Under the pieces are notes generated by a model. The model had not been told where the DNA came from. It did not search any database and saw only the letters and a list, made by a program, of their open reading frames with translations. DNA of 64,000 bases from Saprospiraceae bacterium UBA7687 (lineage in GTDB: Bacteria; Bacteroidota; Bacteroidia; Chitinophagales; Saprospiraceae), in assembly GCA_002482845.1 (NCBI GenBank), contig DLGT01000038.1, forward strand, positions 1-64,000, in the 5' to 3' direction. Numbering within the stretch: position 1 is the stretch's first letter; each line of letters opens with the position of its first letter. Position numbers and translations under genes: made by a program. This document shows positions 1 to 8,712 of the stretch, piece after piece.

Positions 1-147
1 TATTAAATATAGTTTTGAAGCGTATATTTTCTTAAGAATTTTAACATTTTATTTGCTATTCACCACACTAAGTGTTAAAGTTTTCTTATATAATTTGGTT
101 ATGGCAAAGTTATATATAATAGGTTTTGTGAATGACTGGGCTCGATA

Positions 148-181
148 AAACCTTATATGTTTCTTAAAACCTATAAGGTTT
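148..181. repeat. Imperfect hairpin in the 5' edge intergenic region
   Basis: The first 301 bases hold no gene that I can support. They lie downstream of the ABC ATPase gene, which is read leftward. Within them is an inverted repeat with perfect 10-bp arms, AAACCTTATA (148-157) and TATAAGGTTT (172-181), and a 14-nt loop. The arms extend about 3 more pairs if one base is bulged. No T-tract follows on either strand, so it is not a canonical intrinsic terminator, although it could end or stabilise the ABC transcript. Confidence 0.4.
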
Positions 182-301
182 ATCCATAAGTCGATGTCAG
201 AGGACTGCACCCTTATGTTTCGTCAACTATCTATCTCTTTAAAGACGTCAAGGCTACATTCATTAATGGGTGTAAAATATTTTTTTAACGGAACAATATT
301 C

Positions 302-1042
302 TTAAATCCCTTTCACTTTATAATGGTGGTCAGGGTCATCCACTTTGATTATTTTGTCATTTAGGTAATCTGCTTCTATCAGTCCATCTCTTAGCTTTAC
401 GATTCTGTGTGCGTGGTCTGCAATGTCGGGTTCGTGTGTCACTAGAATGACCGTGTTACCGCTATTATGTATGCGCTCGAAGATGCCCATGATCTCTACA
501 GATGTTTTAGTATCTAGATTACCTGTAGGTTCGTCTGCAAGAATAATGGCAGGATCATTGACCAATGCTCTAGCTATGGCCACCCGTTGACGCTGACCAC
601 CGGATAATTCATTAGGTTTGTGCATGATTCTGTCTGCAAGACCTACTTTATTGAGAGCATCTTTTGCTTTTTCATCTCGTTCGGTTTTGGATAATCCTGC
701 GTAAACAAGGGGAAGCGCTACATTATCCAAGGCTGATAGTCTAGGCAATAGATTGAAAGTTTGGAAGACAAACCCTATTTGTTTGTTTCTCACTTCTGCT
801 AGCTCGCCATCTGTCATGCTACTCACATCTATACCATTCAGTACGTATTGACCGGTAGTAGGACTGTCTAGACATCCCAAGATATTCATCAAGGTAGATT
901 TACCTGACCCGGATGGACCCATCAATGCAACATATTCATTTTTATGGATAGATAGGGTTATGGATTTTAACGCATTTATGATCTCATCTCCCATTTTGTA
1001 CATTTTTGAAAGTTGAGCTACATCTATCATTACATCTTTCAT
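302..1042 (-). CDS. ABC transporter ATP-binding protein, MacB/LolD type
   Basis: This is a complete ABC nucleotide-binding subunit of 246 residues. The Walker A motif GPSGSGKST is at residues 42-50, the Q-loop near Q94, the signature LSGGQ at 146-150, Walker B (IILADE) at 166-171 and the H-loop His at 203. The DEPTGNLD motif and the short length are typical of the MacB/LolD/FtsE branch, whose members work with FtsX-like permeases in lipoprotein release, peptide export or cell-envelope work rather than in bulk import. No permease gene is adjacent within the window, so the substrate cannot be inferred. An in-frame ATG four codons downstream (MIDVAQL) is an alternative start. It is the first gene of the window and faces leftward. 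The gatC gene lies upstream on the same strand with a 70-bp gap. Confidence 0.93.
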   Translation of the reverse strand: MKDVMIDVAQLSKMYKMGDEIINALKSITLSIHKNEYVALMGPSGSGKSTLMNILGCLDSPTTGQYVLNGIDVSSMTDGELAEVRNKQIGFVFQTFNLLPRLSALDNVALPLVYAGLSKTERDEKAKDALNKVGLADRIMHKPNELSGGQRQRVAIARALVNDPAIILADEPTGNLDTKTSVEIMGIFERIHNSGNTVILVTHEPDIADHAHRIVKLRDGLIEADYLNDKIIKVDDPDHHYKVKGI

Positions 1043-1112
1043 CTGTTTATTTTATTTAATTACTTTGATGATTATTGCCATCAGTAAAGAATTGCTTATA
1101 TGGATATTAAAT

Positions 1113-1400
1113 TTATTCTATCACTTTGGGCACTGCAAAATATCTTCCAATGGCTTTTGGGGCATTTTTAAGTGCTTCTTCATGGCTCAATTGGTTTTGT
1201 GCTATGTCATCTCTCATTATATTGATCGTATCTGTCATATGCCTTAAAGGTACGACTCCATTCGTATCTACTTCTGCAATTTTGCCAAACATACTCACCA
1301 TATTTTCTAAGTCGACCTTTAACTTATCTTTTTCTGAAATACTTAGTTTCAGTTTAGATAAGGTTTCGAGCTTATGTATTAAATGATCATCAATTTCCAT
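1113..1400 (-). CDS. gatC: Asp-tRNA(Asn)/Glu-tRNA(Gln) amidotransferase subunit C
   Basis: This 95-residue protein matches the GatC family, the small subunit that stabilises the GatA-GatB core of the amidotransferase making Gln-tRNA(Gln) or Asn-tRNA(Asn) from the mischarged tRNA. The family pattern is visible: an N-terminal helix with LETLSKLKLS, then DLENMVSMFGKIAEVDT, then a PLRHM segment and a C-terminal FAVPKVIE. I place the start at the ATG at 1398-1400 (MEIDDH). The frame is open for another 28 codons upstream, but that part is hydrophobic/aromatic noise unlike any GatC and would make the protein too long. gatA and gatB are not nearby, which is usual in Bacteroidota. Confidence 0.9.
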   Translation of the reverse strand: MEIDDHLIHKLETLSKLKLSISEKDKLKVDLENMVSMFGKIAEVDTNGVVPLRHMTDTINIMRDDIAQNQLSHEEALKNAPKAIGRYFAVPKVIE

Positions 1401-1642
1401 GAAAATAAATTGTTTAATAGAACGGTAAAAGTAAGAATTGATAAAGGTAAACCCCCAAATTTTTAGACAATATGGACTTTTCACTCGTCAAAATTACAAA
1501 AATCATTTCTAATTTGTACTTTTGGACGATTTTTTAGAATAAATAAGTGTTTATTTTCTGATAGGAGACTTTCTTTTTGATATTTACACTACCATAAATT
1601 TTGAACTGACATAAAATTGTACTCAACCTTAGCTGATAATCT

Positions 1643-2269
1643 ATGCCCAAACTTAAACATATTGCCATTGCCGGAAATATTGGAGCCGGAAAAACAACCT
1701 TAACAGAACTTCTTTCCAAACATTATGGATGGGAAGTACAATACGAAGACACAAGTACCAATCCATATTTGAGCGATTTTTATGAAGACATGCATCGCTG
1801 GTCATTTAATCTTCAGATTTATTTTCTTAATAGTCGATACCAACAGATATTAGATATCCGTAAAGGTCTGCATACGGTTATTCAAGATAGAACTATCTAC
1901 GAAGATGCACATATTTTTGCGCCAAACTTACATGATATGAGTCTAATGTCTTCACGTGATTTTGACAATTATTATGAGCTTTTTAGAATCATGTCTTCAC
2001 AAGTAGAACCACCTGATTTATTGATATATTTGAAATCTAGCATCCCTAAATTAGTCCAACACATACATACAAGAGGAAGGGATTATGAAGGAAATATGAG
2101 TCTAGATTACCTCAAAAAATTAAATGAAAGGTACGAAACATGGATAGAAAGTTATAAAGAAGGTAAGCTTCTTGTCATCAATAATGATAAATTGGATTTT
2201 AAAAACAATCCCGAAGATCTAGGTGTAGTGATAGAAATGGTAGATGCCGAGATAAATGGTCTATTTTAA
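1643..2269 (+). CDS. Deoxynucleoside kinase (dAK/dGK family)
   Basis: This 208-residue kinase phosphorylates deoxynucleosides at the 5' position for nucleotide salvage. The P-loop GNIGAGKT is at residues 11-18. The DRT motif (82-84, in QDRTIYEDAH) corresponds to the ERS/DRS motif of deoxyribonucleoside kinases, and RGRDYE (144-149) is the arginine-rich LID. Length and motifs fit the bacterial deoxyadenosine/deoxyguanosine kinase family, but specificity cannot be read from sequence alone. The stop codon overlaps the ATG of the next gene by one base (TAATG), so the two are translationally coupled. A -7-like TACTTTTG lies at 1517-1524. gatC is divergent. Confidence 0.9.
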   Translation: MPKLKHIAIAGNIGAGKTTLTELLSKHYGWEVQYEDTSTNPYLSDFYEDMHRWSFNLQIYFLNSRYQQILDIRKGLHTVIQDRTIYEDAHIFAPNLHDMSLMSSRDFDNYYELFRIMSSQVEPPDLLIYLKSSIPKLVQHIHTRGRDYEGNMSLDYLKKLNERYETWIESYKEGKLLVINNDKLDFKNNPEDLGVVIEMVDAEINGLF

Positions 2270-2925
2270 TGAATACTTACAACCAAATATCACAATTTAC
2301 ATTGCGACAAGGTGTCACTCTTGTAGCTGTCTCAAAGACCAAACCTATTGAAGCTATACAGCAAATGTATGATCAGGGTCAGCGTGTATTTGGGGAGAAT
2401 CGTGTACAAGAATTGGAAGAAAAATATCGAGCACTTCCCAAAGATATTCAGTGGCATCTCATCGGGCATCTTCAGAAAAATAAGGTAAAATACATAGCGC
2501 CATTTGTCAGTATGATTCATTCTGTAGACAGCTTAGAATTATTAGAAATCATTAACAAAGAAGCTGCTAAAGCTGATCGAATTATTTCTGTATTGCTTCA
2601 ATTTTATATAGCAAAAGAAGATACAAAATTTGGATTGTCAGAGGCAGAAGGTTTGGCTTTATTAGATCAATTGGTAGAAAAACCATTGACCAATATTAAA
2701 ATATGTGGAATTATGGGCATGGCTAGTTTTAGTGATGATAAAGCATTGGTAAGATCAGAATTCCAAAACTTAAAAAACATATTTGCCCAACTCAAAAATA
2801 AATATTTTGCTGCTGACGATGCGTTTAAAGAAGTATCGATGGGTATGTCAGGAGACTATGAACTTGCGATAGAAGAAGGATCTACCATGGTAAGAATAGG
2901 TAGTGCATTATTCGGCAGTAGATAA
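2269..2925 (+). CDS. YggS/PROSC family pyridoxal phosphate homeostasis protein
   Basis: This 218-residue protein belongs to the PLP-binding YggS (PLPBP) family, which has an alanine-racemase-like single-domain TIM barrel and buffers free pyridoxal phosphate. The PLP lysine is K23 in VAVSKTKP. The family motifs FGENRVQE (41-48), WHLIGHLQKNK (62-72) and MGMSGDYELAIEEGS with MVRIGSALFG near the C-terminus, which hold the phosphate, are all intact. The gene overlaps the kinase upstream by one base, so it is probably translated from the same transcript. A hairpin follows the stop codon immediately. Confidence 0.95.
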   Translation: MNTYNQISQFTLRQGVTLVAVSKTKPIEAIQQMYDQGQRVFGENRVQELEEKYRALPKDIQWHLIGHLQKNKVKYIAPFVSMIHSVDSLELLEIINKEAAKADRIISVLLQFYIAKEDTKFGLSEAEGLALLDQLVEKPLTNIKICGIMGMASFSDDKALVRSEFQNLKNIFAQLKNKYFAADDAFKEVSMGMSGDYELAIEEGSTMVRIGSALFGSR

Positions 2926-2964
2926 AAAAATAGACAGAAAAAGTAATCTCTTTTCTGCCTATTT
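2924..2964 (-). terminator. Intrinsic terminator between convergent genes
   Basis: The arms at 2928-2941 and 2951-2964 form a 14-bp stem around a 9-nt loop. Read on the minus strand, the single irregular pair is a G-U wobble and the stem is followed by a run of seven T (complement of 2924-2930). It therefore ends the T9SS cargo gene read leftward from 4429. Read on the plus strand, the same stem has an A-C mismatch and no T-tract, so it is a weaker stop for the yggS-like gene. Confidence 0.8.
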
Positions 2965-2986
2965 AATAATGAACTAACAATTTAAA

Positions 2987-4429
2987 CTACTGCATCTTTA
3001 TCCATTTTCCAGAAGATATTTTTTTATTGTTTGATAACACTTGATAGTAATAGACACAATTTGGTAATGAAGAAAAATCCAAATTATTCAACTCATTATT
3101 AAGGATGGTTTTTTGGGCAACATGAGTACCTGTGGCATTTGTCAATTGTAGCATACAGTTTTCTGTAATATTCTGAACAGCGATATTTAATGGTCCGCTA
3201 GAAGGGTTAGGATAAACGGTCGTTGGTACAAGACTTGGTTTTAATTCACTAGTTCCACTAAGCATACCATTGCCATCAAGTTTAAAAACAAATGCATTGG
3301 AGATGTCATTTTCAATTGCTAACAGCTCAATGAAACCTGAAATAATGATGCCACCATCATTTGCTAATGTTAGCTGAATTCCCTGATAGCTATTTATTGA
3401 ATCTTCAATAATTGTCTCCCAAATTTCATTAAGATTAGCATCATACTTAGTAAGCACAATATTACTTTTACTAAAGTCAAACTCTTCTTGAAATATTTGA
3501 TGCGCTGTATATATTTCCTTGTTTTCAGAAACAATCATTGAATTAAATAAAAAACCTCCTACATCTGTTGTGGAATCCTTTTTAACTGACTTTATAATTT
3601 TCATATCCTTATCAAAAAGCGTTAATTCAGGATAATATTCCACAGAAATGTAATTGAGTAAAATATTATCATCTAGGTTTATTCCGGTAGTACCATAATT
3701 ATATTCGCTAACTACATCTACCAATCCTAAATCCTGCAATACTTCAAAATTATTATCCAATTCAATAACGCCATCACCTATACAATAAAACCCTGAACCA
3801 TTTGGATTTTCTACAACGGAAGCACAAAAATCTATATAAGTAATATAAGTATTGACTACCTTCCCATTTAGATTAACTTCTGTGAAAAGTGCATAATCAT
3901 CACTTCCATCTTCACCATTAGTTAAAAATAGAAGGTTACCATTTTTGAGTTTGGTATGTGTAAATACAAAATCATAAATATCTTCATTTGCTCCAGTTTG
4001 TACAATTTCTTCGGAAATTTTGTTAAGATCATAATCCCAAACGGAAGTTAGCCAACTTCTATCTATAAAATTAAAGCTTAGCGTATAAAATGTTTCAGTT
4101 TCTGGAATTTGGGCAATATGCACAAAAGCATATTCATTTGCTACATTTGTATATTCATTTGTTATGTTTCCTTTATCATCTAAAGAGACAAGGATATTGT
4201 CCATTAGTAGATTATCTTCAAAATTATCATTGATGTTTAGTCCAACACAATAGCTGTTATTATTGAGATCTTGGGAACAAGCCACATAAATCAAAAATGA
4301 AGAATTACCATCACTGACAGGATTTTCTCTAATATGTTTCCATGTAGATTGTGCCCTAACACTTGAAAGAATAAAGAAAAAAATAATGATAGCTCTTATC
4401 TTAGTAGCTATAGTCTGAAATGTCTTCAT
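2987..4429 (-). CDS. Secreted protein with T9SS type A sorting domain
   Basis: This 480-residue exported protein is of unknown function. It begins with a Sec signal peptide (basic start, IIIFFFILSS core, cleavage likely after VRAQ) and ends with a type A T9SS sorting domain of about 75 residues (VYPNPSSG start, YYYQV near the end, final KWIKMQ). T9SS machinery recognises this domain, cleaves it and anchors or releases the cargo outside the cell. The middle part has repeated short strands with aromatic and acidic residues (TYITYIDF, FYCIGDGVIELDNN) that look like beta-propeller blades, but I cannot assign a family. The start is the ATG at 4427-4429, the last Met before the signal peptide. A frame open for 19 more codons upstream adds a hydrophobic extension that I judge spurious. 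It stands alone between two terminator or repeat regions. Confidence 0.88.
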   Translation of the reverse strand: MKTFQTIATKIRAIIIFFFILSSVRAQSTWKHIRENPVSDGNSSFLIYVACSQDLNNNSYCVGLNINDNFEDNLLMDNILVSLDDKGNITNEYTNVANEYAFVHIAQIPETETFYTLSFNFIDRSWLTSVWDYDLNKISEEIVQTGANEDIYDFVFTHTKLKNGNLLFLTNGEDGSDDYALFTEVNLNGKVVNTYITYIDFCASVVENPNGSGFYCIGDGVIELDNNFEVLQDLGLVDVVSEYNYGTTGINLDDNILLNYISVEYYPELTLFDKDMKIIKSVKKDSTTDVGGFLFNSMIVSENKEIYTAHQIFQEEFDFSKSNIVLTKYDANLNEIWETIIEDSINSYQGIQLTLANDGGIIISGFIELLAIENDISNAFVFKLDGNGMLSGTSELKPSLVPTTVYPNPSSGPLNIAVQNITENCMLQLTNATGTHVAQKTILNNELNNLDFSSLPNCVYYYQVLSNNKKISSGKWIKMQ

Positions 4430-4572
4430 GTACGTAAATTTTAAAATTGTGTAATAAAATATTTTAATCATAATTCTAACGATCAAATTGGATAAATTGT
4501 ATTTTTTATTTTAAGAAAATAAGATAATTTTAACATATGAGTTTATTTCACTAGGTGTTTTATTTATAAAGT

Positions 4573-4712
4573 TGAGTCAACTCCGAAAACATAAATTAAA
4601 TTATAATCAATCGTTTTTCACCCTGACCCTAAATGGAAACGTTTGATTATCAATGTGCTAGAATTAAGAGATTTTCATTTTATTTAAATAAAGGACATTT
4701 CGGAGTGGACTC
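4573..4712. mobile_element. MITE-like element with terminal inverted repeats and 5-bp target duplication
   Basis: The 366-bp gap between the cargo gene and the LTA-synthase pair holds a 140-bp element without a reading frame. Its ends are near-perfect inverted repeats: TTGAGTCAACTCCGAAA at 4572-4588 against the reverse complement of 4698-4714, with 16 of 17 bases matching. The element is bracketed by the direct repeat AAAGT at 4568-4572 and again at 4713-4717, as expected for a 5-bp target duplication. An inner pair of inverted arms (4603-4613 and 4640-4650, 9 of 11 matching) lets the element fold on itself. No transposase is present, so any movement would need one in trans. Confidence 0.5.
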
Positions 4713-4795
4713 AAAGTAAGGATTTAGACTTTTGCCTAAAGGATAATCAAAAGATTTTATACAAGGGTAGGATCAGTTAAGATTTGAACTTCAAA

Positions 4796-6589
4796 TTACA
4801 ACTGATTAAAATTCAGTTTGACAGCATCTAGAAATAGAACAGATTTACTTTTTGGGTTTTGAACCTTATTTAAATTAATGATTTCTTGATGATCTTTGCC
4901 ATAACAACCACTAGCGATATCTATATTCCAATATGCGTTGTATCTGACACTGTCAGATATTATATTTCTACTAAAAATAAATTTTTCCGATGATAGTCCA
5001 ATACCACTCAAAACGGTGCTCGCTACATCAAAATGATTGTTACAAATACTATTTTCTTGGCCATCTTCTGACCACGGTTTTGATGGGTCAAATATAATAA
5101 AAGGTATTCTGAACCTATTGTGATCTTCCATTCCTGCCCATCCAGAATGTGTGCTACCATGATCAGAAGTAATGATAAAAACGGTATTTGTAAACCAAGG
5201 TTTTGAAGCAGATTCTTTGAAGAATTGTTTTAAGCTTTGATCGCTATATCGCACAGATGATTTGTATTTTGTAGCTATATCTGAGCCTTTAAATTCGTTT
5301 TGCCATGGCACATCAAATGGAGAGTGAGAGCTCATCAGCAAGATGGTAGAAAAGAATTTTTGTCTTTGATTATCAAGTACTTCTACTGCTTTTTTGAGCA
5401 TGATATGATCTGGTACGCCCCATTCTGTAATATCATCTGTGCTAGGAAAGTTTTGATCACTTATGATCGTGTCAAACCCCTGTGTCACTAAGTAATTGTA
5501 CAAATTAGAAAAATTGAGATCGCCCCCATACACAAATGAACTCTGATATCCCAACGTTTCTATTTCCTTGCAGAGAGATGGATATTTATTGACTTTATCT
5601 ATAGCATTCGGCATATTCAAACTATGAATGGAGGGCATACCACTCAAAATGTTCATGAGTCCCTGATCTGTTCGGAATCCTGTAGAAAATGTATTTGTAA
5701 ATCTTAAGCTGTATTGACTTAATGAATCAAAAAATGGCGTGACATTGTCTCTACCACCCAGATACATTGTCATATCTGCTGACCAACCTTCATTGATCAA
5801 TAATACAATATTTTTTCCTTTAAATAATGGGTTGGATAAAGTCGAGGTATCTTTTTCTAGCTGATATTCTTGCATAAAACCTTGGATATCTTCTATGGAA
5901 TTTTGATAAAATAGTTCTGTCTTTTTAGTAATGGAATAAATAAAATACCAAATCTTGTTAGTAGCTGCAAAATTGCTTCTCATATCTGTGGAGAAAAAAG
6001 CATCAGAAGGCGTGACAGGCAACTTCTGAAGACCTCCACGAATTCCGATCAAACTAGTAGCCAAACATAATAAAACAAATATGAAAGTCTGTAAATAATG
6101 TGATTTTACGGATTCCCAACTTACAAAAAGCCTTGATATTCTTTTAATACCAGAAACTAAAATAAAAAGCCCAATTATTGTTGCCCAAAATGGGATAAAA
6201 TCTTTGCTAGATGCCCACGCCTCATTCGGATGTTTTAAGTATGAGATCGCTCTACTGTCTAAGGATGTTCCCCATTCCTTGTAAATGATGACGGAAGAGT
6301 ATTCTACAATACAAATCCCTATCCACAATAGAAGATTCAGGTACAAAATGATTTTTTTAATCCAGTCTTTTCCAAATATTAAAAACAAAATCCAAGGTAA
6401 AAAAGAAACTAAAAATATACCACAAATCATAGAGATATCTAATCTAAAACCCGCAATGATAGATTGGGCTTTCTGTGGTACATCATTGTAAAATAAAAAT
6501 AAAAGACGCCACAAATTTATACCTATGATATACAGCGTCAATAATCTAAATGGGAAATAAATGCTGCTGAATCTTGATCTTTTATCCAT
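4796..6589 (-). CDS. LTA synthase/phosphoglycerol transferase family membrane protein (second of pair)
   Basis: This 597-residue protein has about five N-terminal membrane helices (to about residue 185) followed by a periplasmic sulfatase/alkaline-phosphatase-fold domain. Likely catalytic and metal-binding residues are E267 (LLINEGWS), T307 (GFRTDQGL, nucleophile position), H422 (MSSHSPF) and D476-H477 (ITSDHGST). The loop GIRGGLQ after the last helix is shared with the neighbouring paralogue. Related enzymes transfer phosphoglycerol or phosphoethanolamine onto envelope lipids or glycans. True lipoteichoic acid is not expected in a Gram-negative cell, so the acceptor is unknown. Its ATG overlaps the stop of the upstream gene (TAATG), so it is coupled to it. 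Its 3' side is the MITE-containing gap. Confidence 0.88.
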   Translation of the reverse strand: MDKRSRFSSIYFPFRLLTLYIIGINLWRLLFLFYNDVPQKAQSIIAGFRLDISMICGIFLVSFLPWILFLIFGKDWIKKIILYLNLLLWIGICIVEYSSVIIYKEWGTSLDSRAISYLKHPNEAWASSKDFIPFWATIIGLFILVSGIKRISRLFVSWESVKSHYLQTFIFVLLCLATSLIGIRGGLQKLPVTPSDAFFSTDMRSNFAATNKIWYFIYSITKKTELFYQNSIEDIQGFMQEYQLEKDTSTLSNPLFKGKNIVLLINEGWSADMTMYLGGRDNVTPFFDSLSQYSLRFTNTFSTGFRTDQGLMNILSGMPSIHSLNMPNAIDKVNKYPSLCKEIETLGYQSSFVYGGDLNFSNLYNYLVTQGFDTIISDQNFPSTDDITEWGVPDHIMLKKAVEVLDNQRQKFFSTILLMSSHSPFDVPWQNEFKGSDIATKYKSSVRYSDQSLKQFFKESASKPWFTNTVFIITSDHGSTHSGWAGMEDHNRFRIPFIIFDPSKPWSEDGQENSICNNHFDVASTVLSGIGLSSEKFIFSRNIISDSVRYNAYWNIDIASGCYGKDHQEIINLNKVQNPKSKSVLFLDAVKLNFNQL

Positions 6590-8511
6590 TATTGATGAAA
6601 GGTTTTGGAGGCGACATTCATTTTATTTTGAATCATGTTATTCGTATAATTTTGAATTACTTTTTTTAAATCAAGATCGCATTTTTGGATTTTGTCACTA
6701 AATTTAGTGTCTTTTATAAGGTTTTTACGTAGATATTTGTCTTGTTTCCAATCATAAAAGCCTACTCCTTTTTCACCATTCCATTGATAGTAATATTGAT
6801 CATCTACATGATGGTAAATACCCATTTTATAGAAAGTTGCCGCATGTGGACAGTTATCAGAAAAAAGATCATTTCCTAAGGAATAAAATGGTTTTTGATA
6901 GCCTAGTTGACCCAAGATTGTAGGCATGATATCCATTTGGTTAGCAATCGTTTCAGATGTTCCTCTTAAAGAATTATCTCCTCTGAAAAATATAATTGGA
7001 ACTCTGTATTCATCCATTTGTGTCTTCATGACATCTGTATTTGGACCTGTGTGGTCGGCAGTAATCACAAACAATGTATTTGAATACCAAGCTTGTTTTT
7101 TAGCTTCATCAAAAAATGTTTTCAAACTATAGTCAAGATAGCTTATACATGGAAAAATGGGATGTCCTTTTTGTTTGTATTTTTTTTGAAACTCTTCTTG
7201 TATTTTAAAGGGATGATGGGGATTAAGTGTCAAAACAGATGCTACAAATGGCTCTGTAGTTTTACTTAAGCTTTGTGCCATATAACGTAAATAAGGCAAA
7301 TCCCATATGCCCCATGCACCATCATGGTCTTCAGGTCTTGGATAATCTTCTGAAGAATAATAATGGTCAAAACCAGCCAATTTTACAAAAGGATGAAAAC
7401 CCATAGTACCCAATGCTGCACCGTGATAAAAAGCTGATGTGTACCCTTCTGGCTTTAAAGTAGAAGCAATGGATGTGATATTGTTAGAGCTGTATTTTGA
7501 AAAAATAAATGGCTCATCTTGTAGTGATGGAATAGAAGCAAGCACCGCCGGAATACCTTGTATAGACTCTCTTGCATTGGCAAAACCATTGGAAAAAATA
7601 AATCCTTCTTTGATTAAAGAATCTAAAAATGGTGTTTTTGCAGTCCCGTTATAATAACTAAGATATTGTTTGGATAGGCTTTCGACTAGAATGATGACCA
7701 CATTCAGATTCTGAGTAGTATCATTAACAATGGAAGGATTATGTAACCCTTTATCGCATTCAGTTAATTGACTATCTGTCACATAATTTACTACTTGCAT
7801 TGCTTTTTTACCAGCTGTTCTGATCAATGAAAAGGTGGAATTTAGAACTATTGGTGCCAAATGTACTTCCACAGATTCAGAAGCATTGATCACACTCAGT
7901 GGTCTCAGTTGTAAGCCACCACGGATTCCCACCAGAATAATTAAGGCTGTTGCAACAAAACCACCAAAAAAACCAATACCAGATTTGACGTTAAATGTAA
8001 AATAAGTATCGACTTGAGTTGCTTTTTTGTAAGCATATAATAGTCCAAATACTAATAGTCCAAAAAACAATAACATGTACCAATATTCCTGTAAAAAAGT
8101 CGGTATTAAACCATATACTTCAGTACCTTTATCTCCAGTCAAAAATCGAAAAGTATCTGATTGTAACCTTTTCTGAACAAAAGGGAAATAAAGGATGTCA
8201 ACACAATTTAATACTAGGAAAAAAATATTGACCGAAAGGAATAAGTACTTTAAGATGGTATTATAGATTTTGGAAACACGGACAGGCACGGGCAACATGA
8301 AAAACAGGAAAAAAATACCATTGGTCAGAAAAATAGCACTCAAATCAAATCTAAGTCCATGCCAAAAAATAGGAAATAAATTGGAGACATTTCCTATTTG
8401 AAATTCGTTTTTATTGACTAAAATAAAAGCTATCCGAAGTAAGGTGTACATTCCTATCAAAGTAGCAAACAAAATGGTAAAGCTTTTTATTTTTGATAGG
8501 AAGAATGCCAT
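6589..8511 (-). CDS. LTA synthase/phosphoglycerol transferase family membrane protein (first of pair)
   Basis: This 640-residue protein is a paralogue of the gene it overlaps. It has N-terminal membrane helices to about residue 195, the GIRGGLQ loop (195-201), then the extracytoplasmic alkaline-phosphatase-like domain. Metal and catalytic positions are E277 (IILVESLS), LNPHHPF and ITADHTG. At the nucleophile position it has Ser316 (ARESIQGIP), where the sister gene and LtaS-type enzymes have Thr. Ser can serve in this superfamily, but it may also mark another substrate. It is transcribed first. A -7-like box TATCTTTG (minus strand, 8542-8549) lies upstream without a clear -33 partner. Likely role: modifying a lipid or glycan of the outer envelope. 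Confidence 0.88.
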   Translation of the reverse strand: MAFFLSKIKSFTILFATLIGMYTLLRIAFILVNKNEFQIGNVSNLFPIFWHGLRFDLSAIFLTNGIFFLFFMLPVPVRVSKIYNTILKYLFLSVNIFFLVLNCVDILYFPFVQKRLQSDTFRFLTGDKGTEVYGLIPTFLQEYWYMLLFFGLLVFGLLYAYKKATQVDTYFTFNVKSGIGFFGGFVATALIILVGIRGGLQLRPLSVINASESVEVHLAPIVLNSTFSLIRTAGKKAMQVVNYVTDSQLTECDKGLHNPSIVNDTTQNLNVVIILVESLSKQYLSYYNGTAKTPFLDSLIKEGFIFSNGFANARESIQGIPAVLASIPSLQDEPFIFSKYSSNNITSIASTLKPEGYTSAFYHGAALGTMGFHPFVKLAGFDHYYSSEDYPRPEDHDGAWGIWDLPYLRYMAQSLSKTTEPFVASVLTLNPHHPFKIQEEFQKKYKQKGHPIFPCISYLDYSLKTFFDEAKKQAWYSNTLFVITADHTGPNTDVMKTQMDEYRVPIIFFRGDNSLRGTSETIANQMDIMPTILGQLGYQKPFYSLGNDLFSDNCPHAATFYKMGIYHHVDDQYYYQWNGEKGVGFYDWKQDKYLRKNLIKDTKFSDKIQKCDLDLKKVIQNYTNNMIQNKMNVASKTFHQ

Positions 8512-8712
8512 TGCCTGAATGATGAGTTACAAAGTAAGGGACAAAGATATAAAAAATAGCAATAAAATAATTTGAACTTAACATTTAGGACATACAGTGC
8601 TTTACTTGTGGGTGTAATTACCATACTTTTCACAAATTATCAAGCCAACATGTTGAATATCAGAAATAAATTGAGATTTTTTCTTACCTTTGCCGCCTGA
8701 ATTAATATATCC

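Noticed and set aside
1065..1386. Rightward open frames over gatC
   Set aside because: They are antisense to a well-supported gatC and have no recognisable protein character.
4430..4795. Remnant of a full insertion sequence
   Set aside because: Inverted ends and target duplication are present, but the interior is 140 bp with no transposase similarity in any frame. A MITE is the simpler reading.
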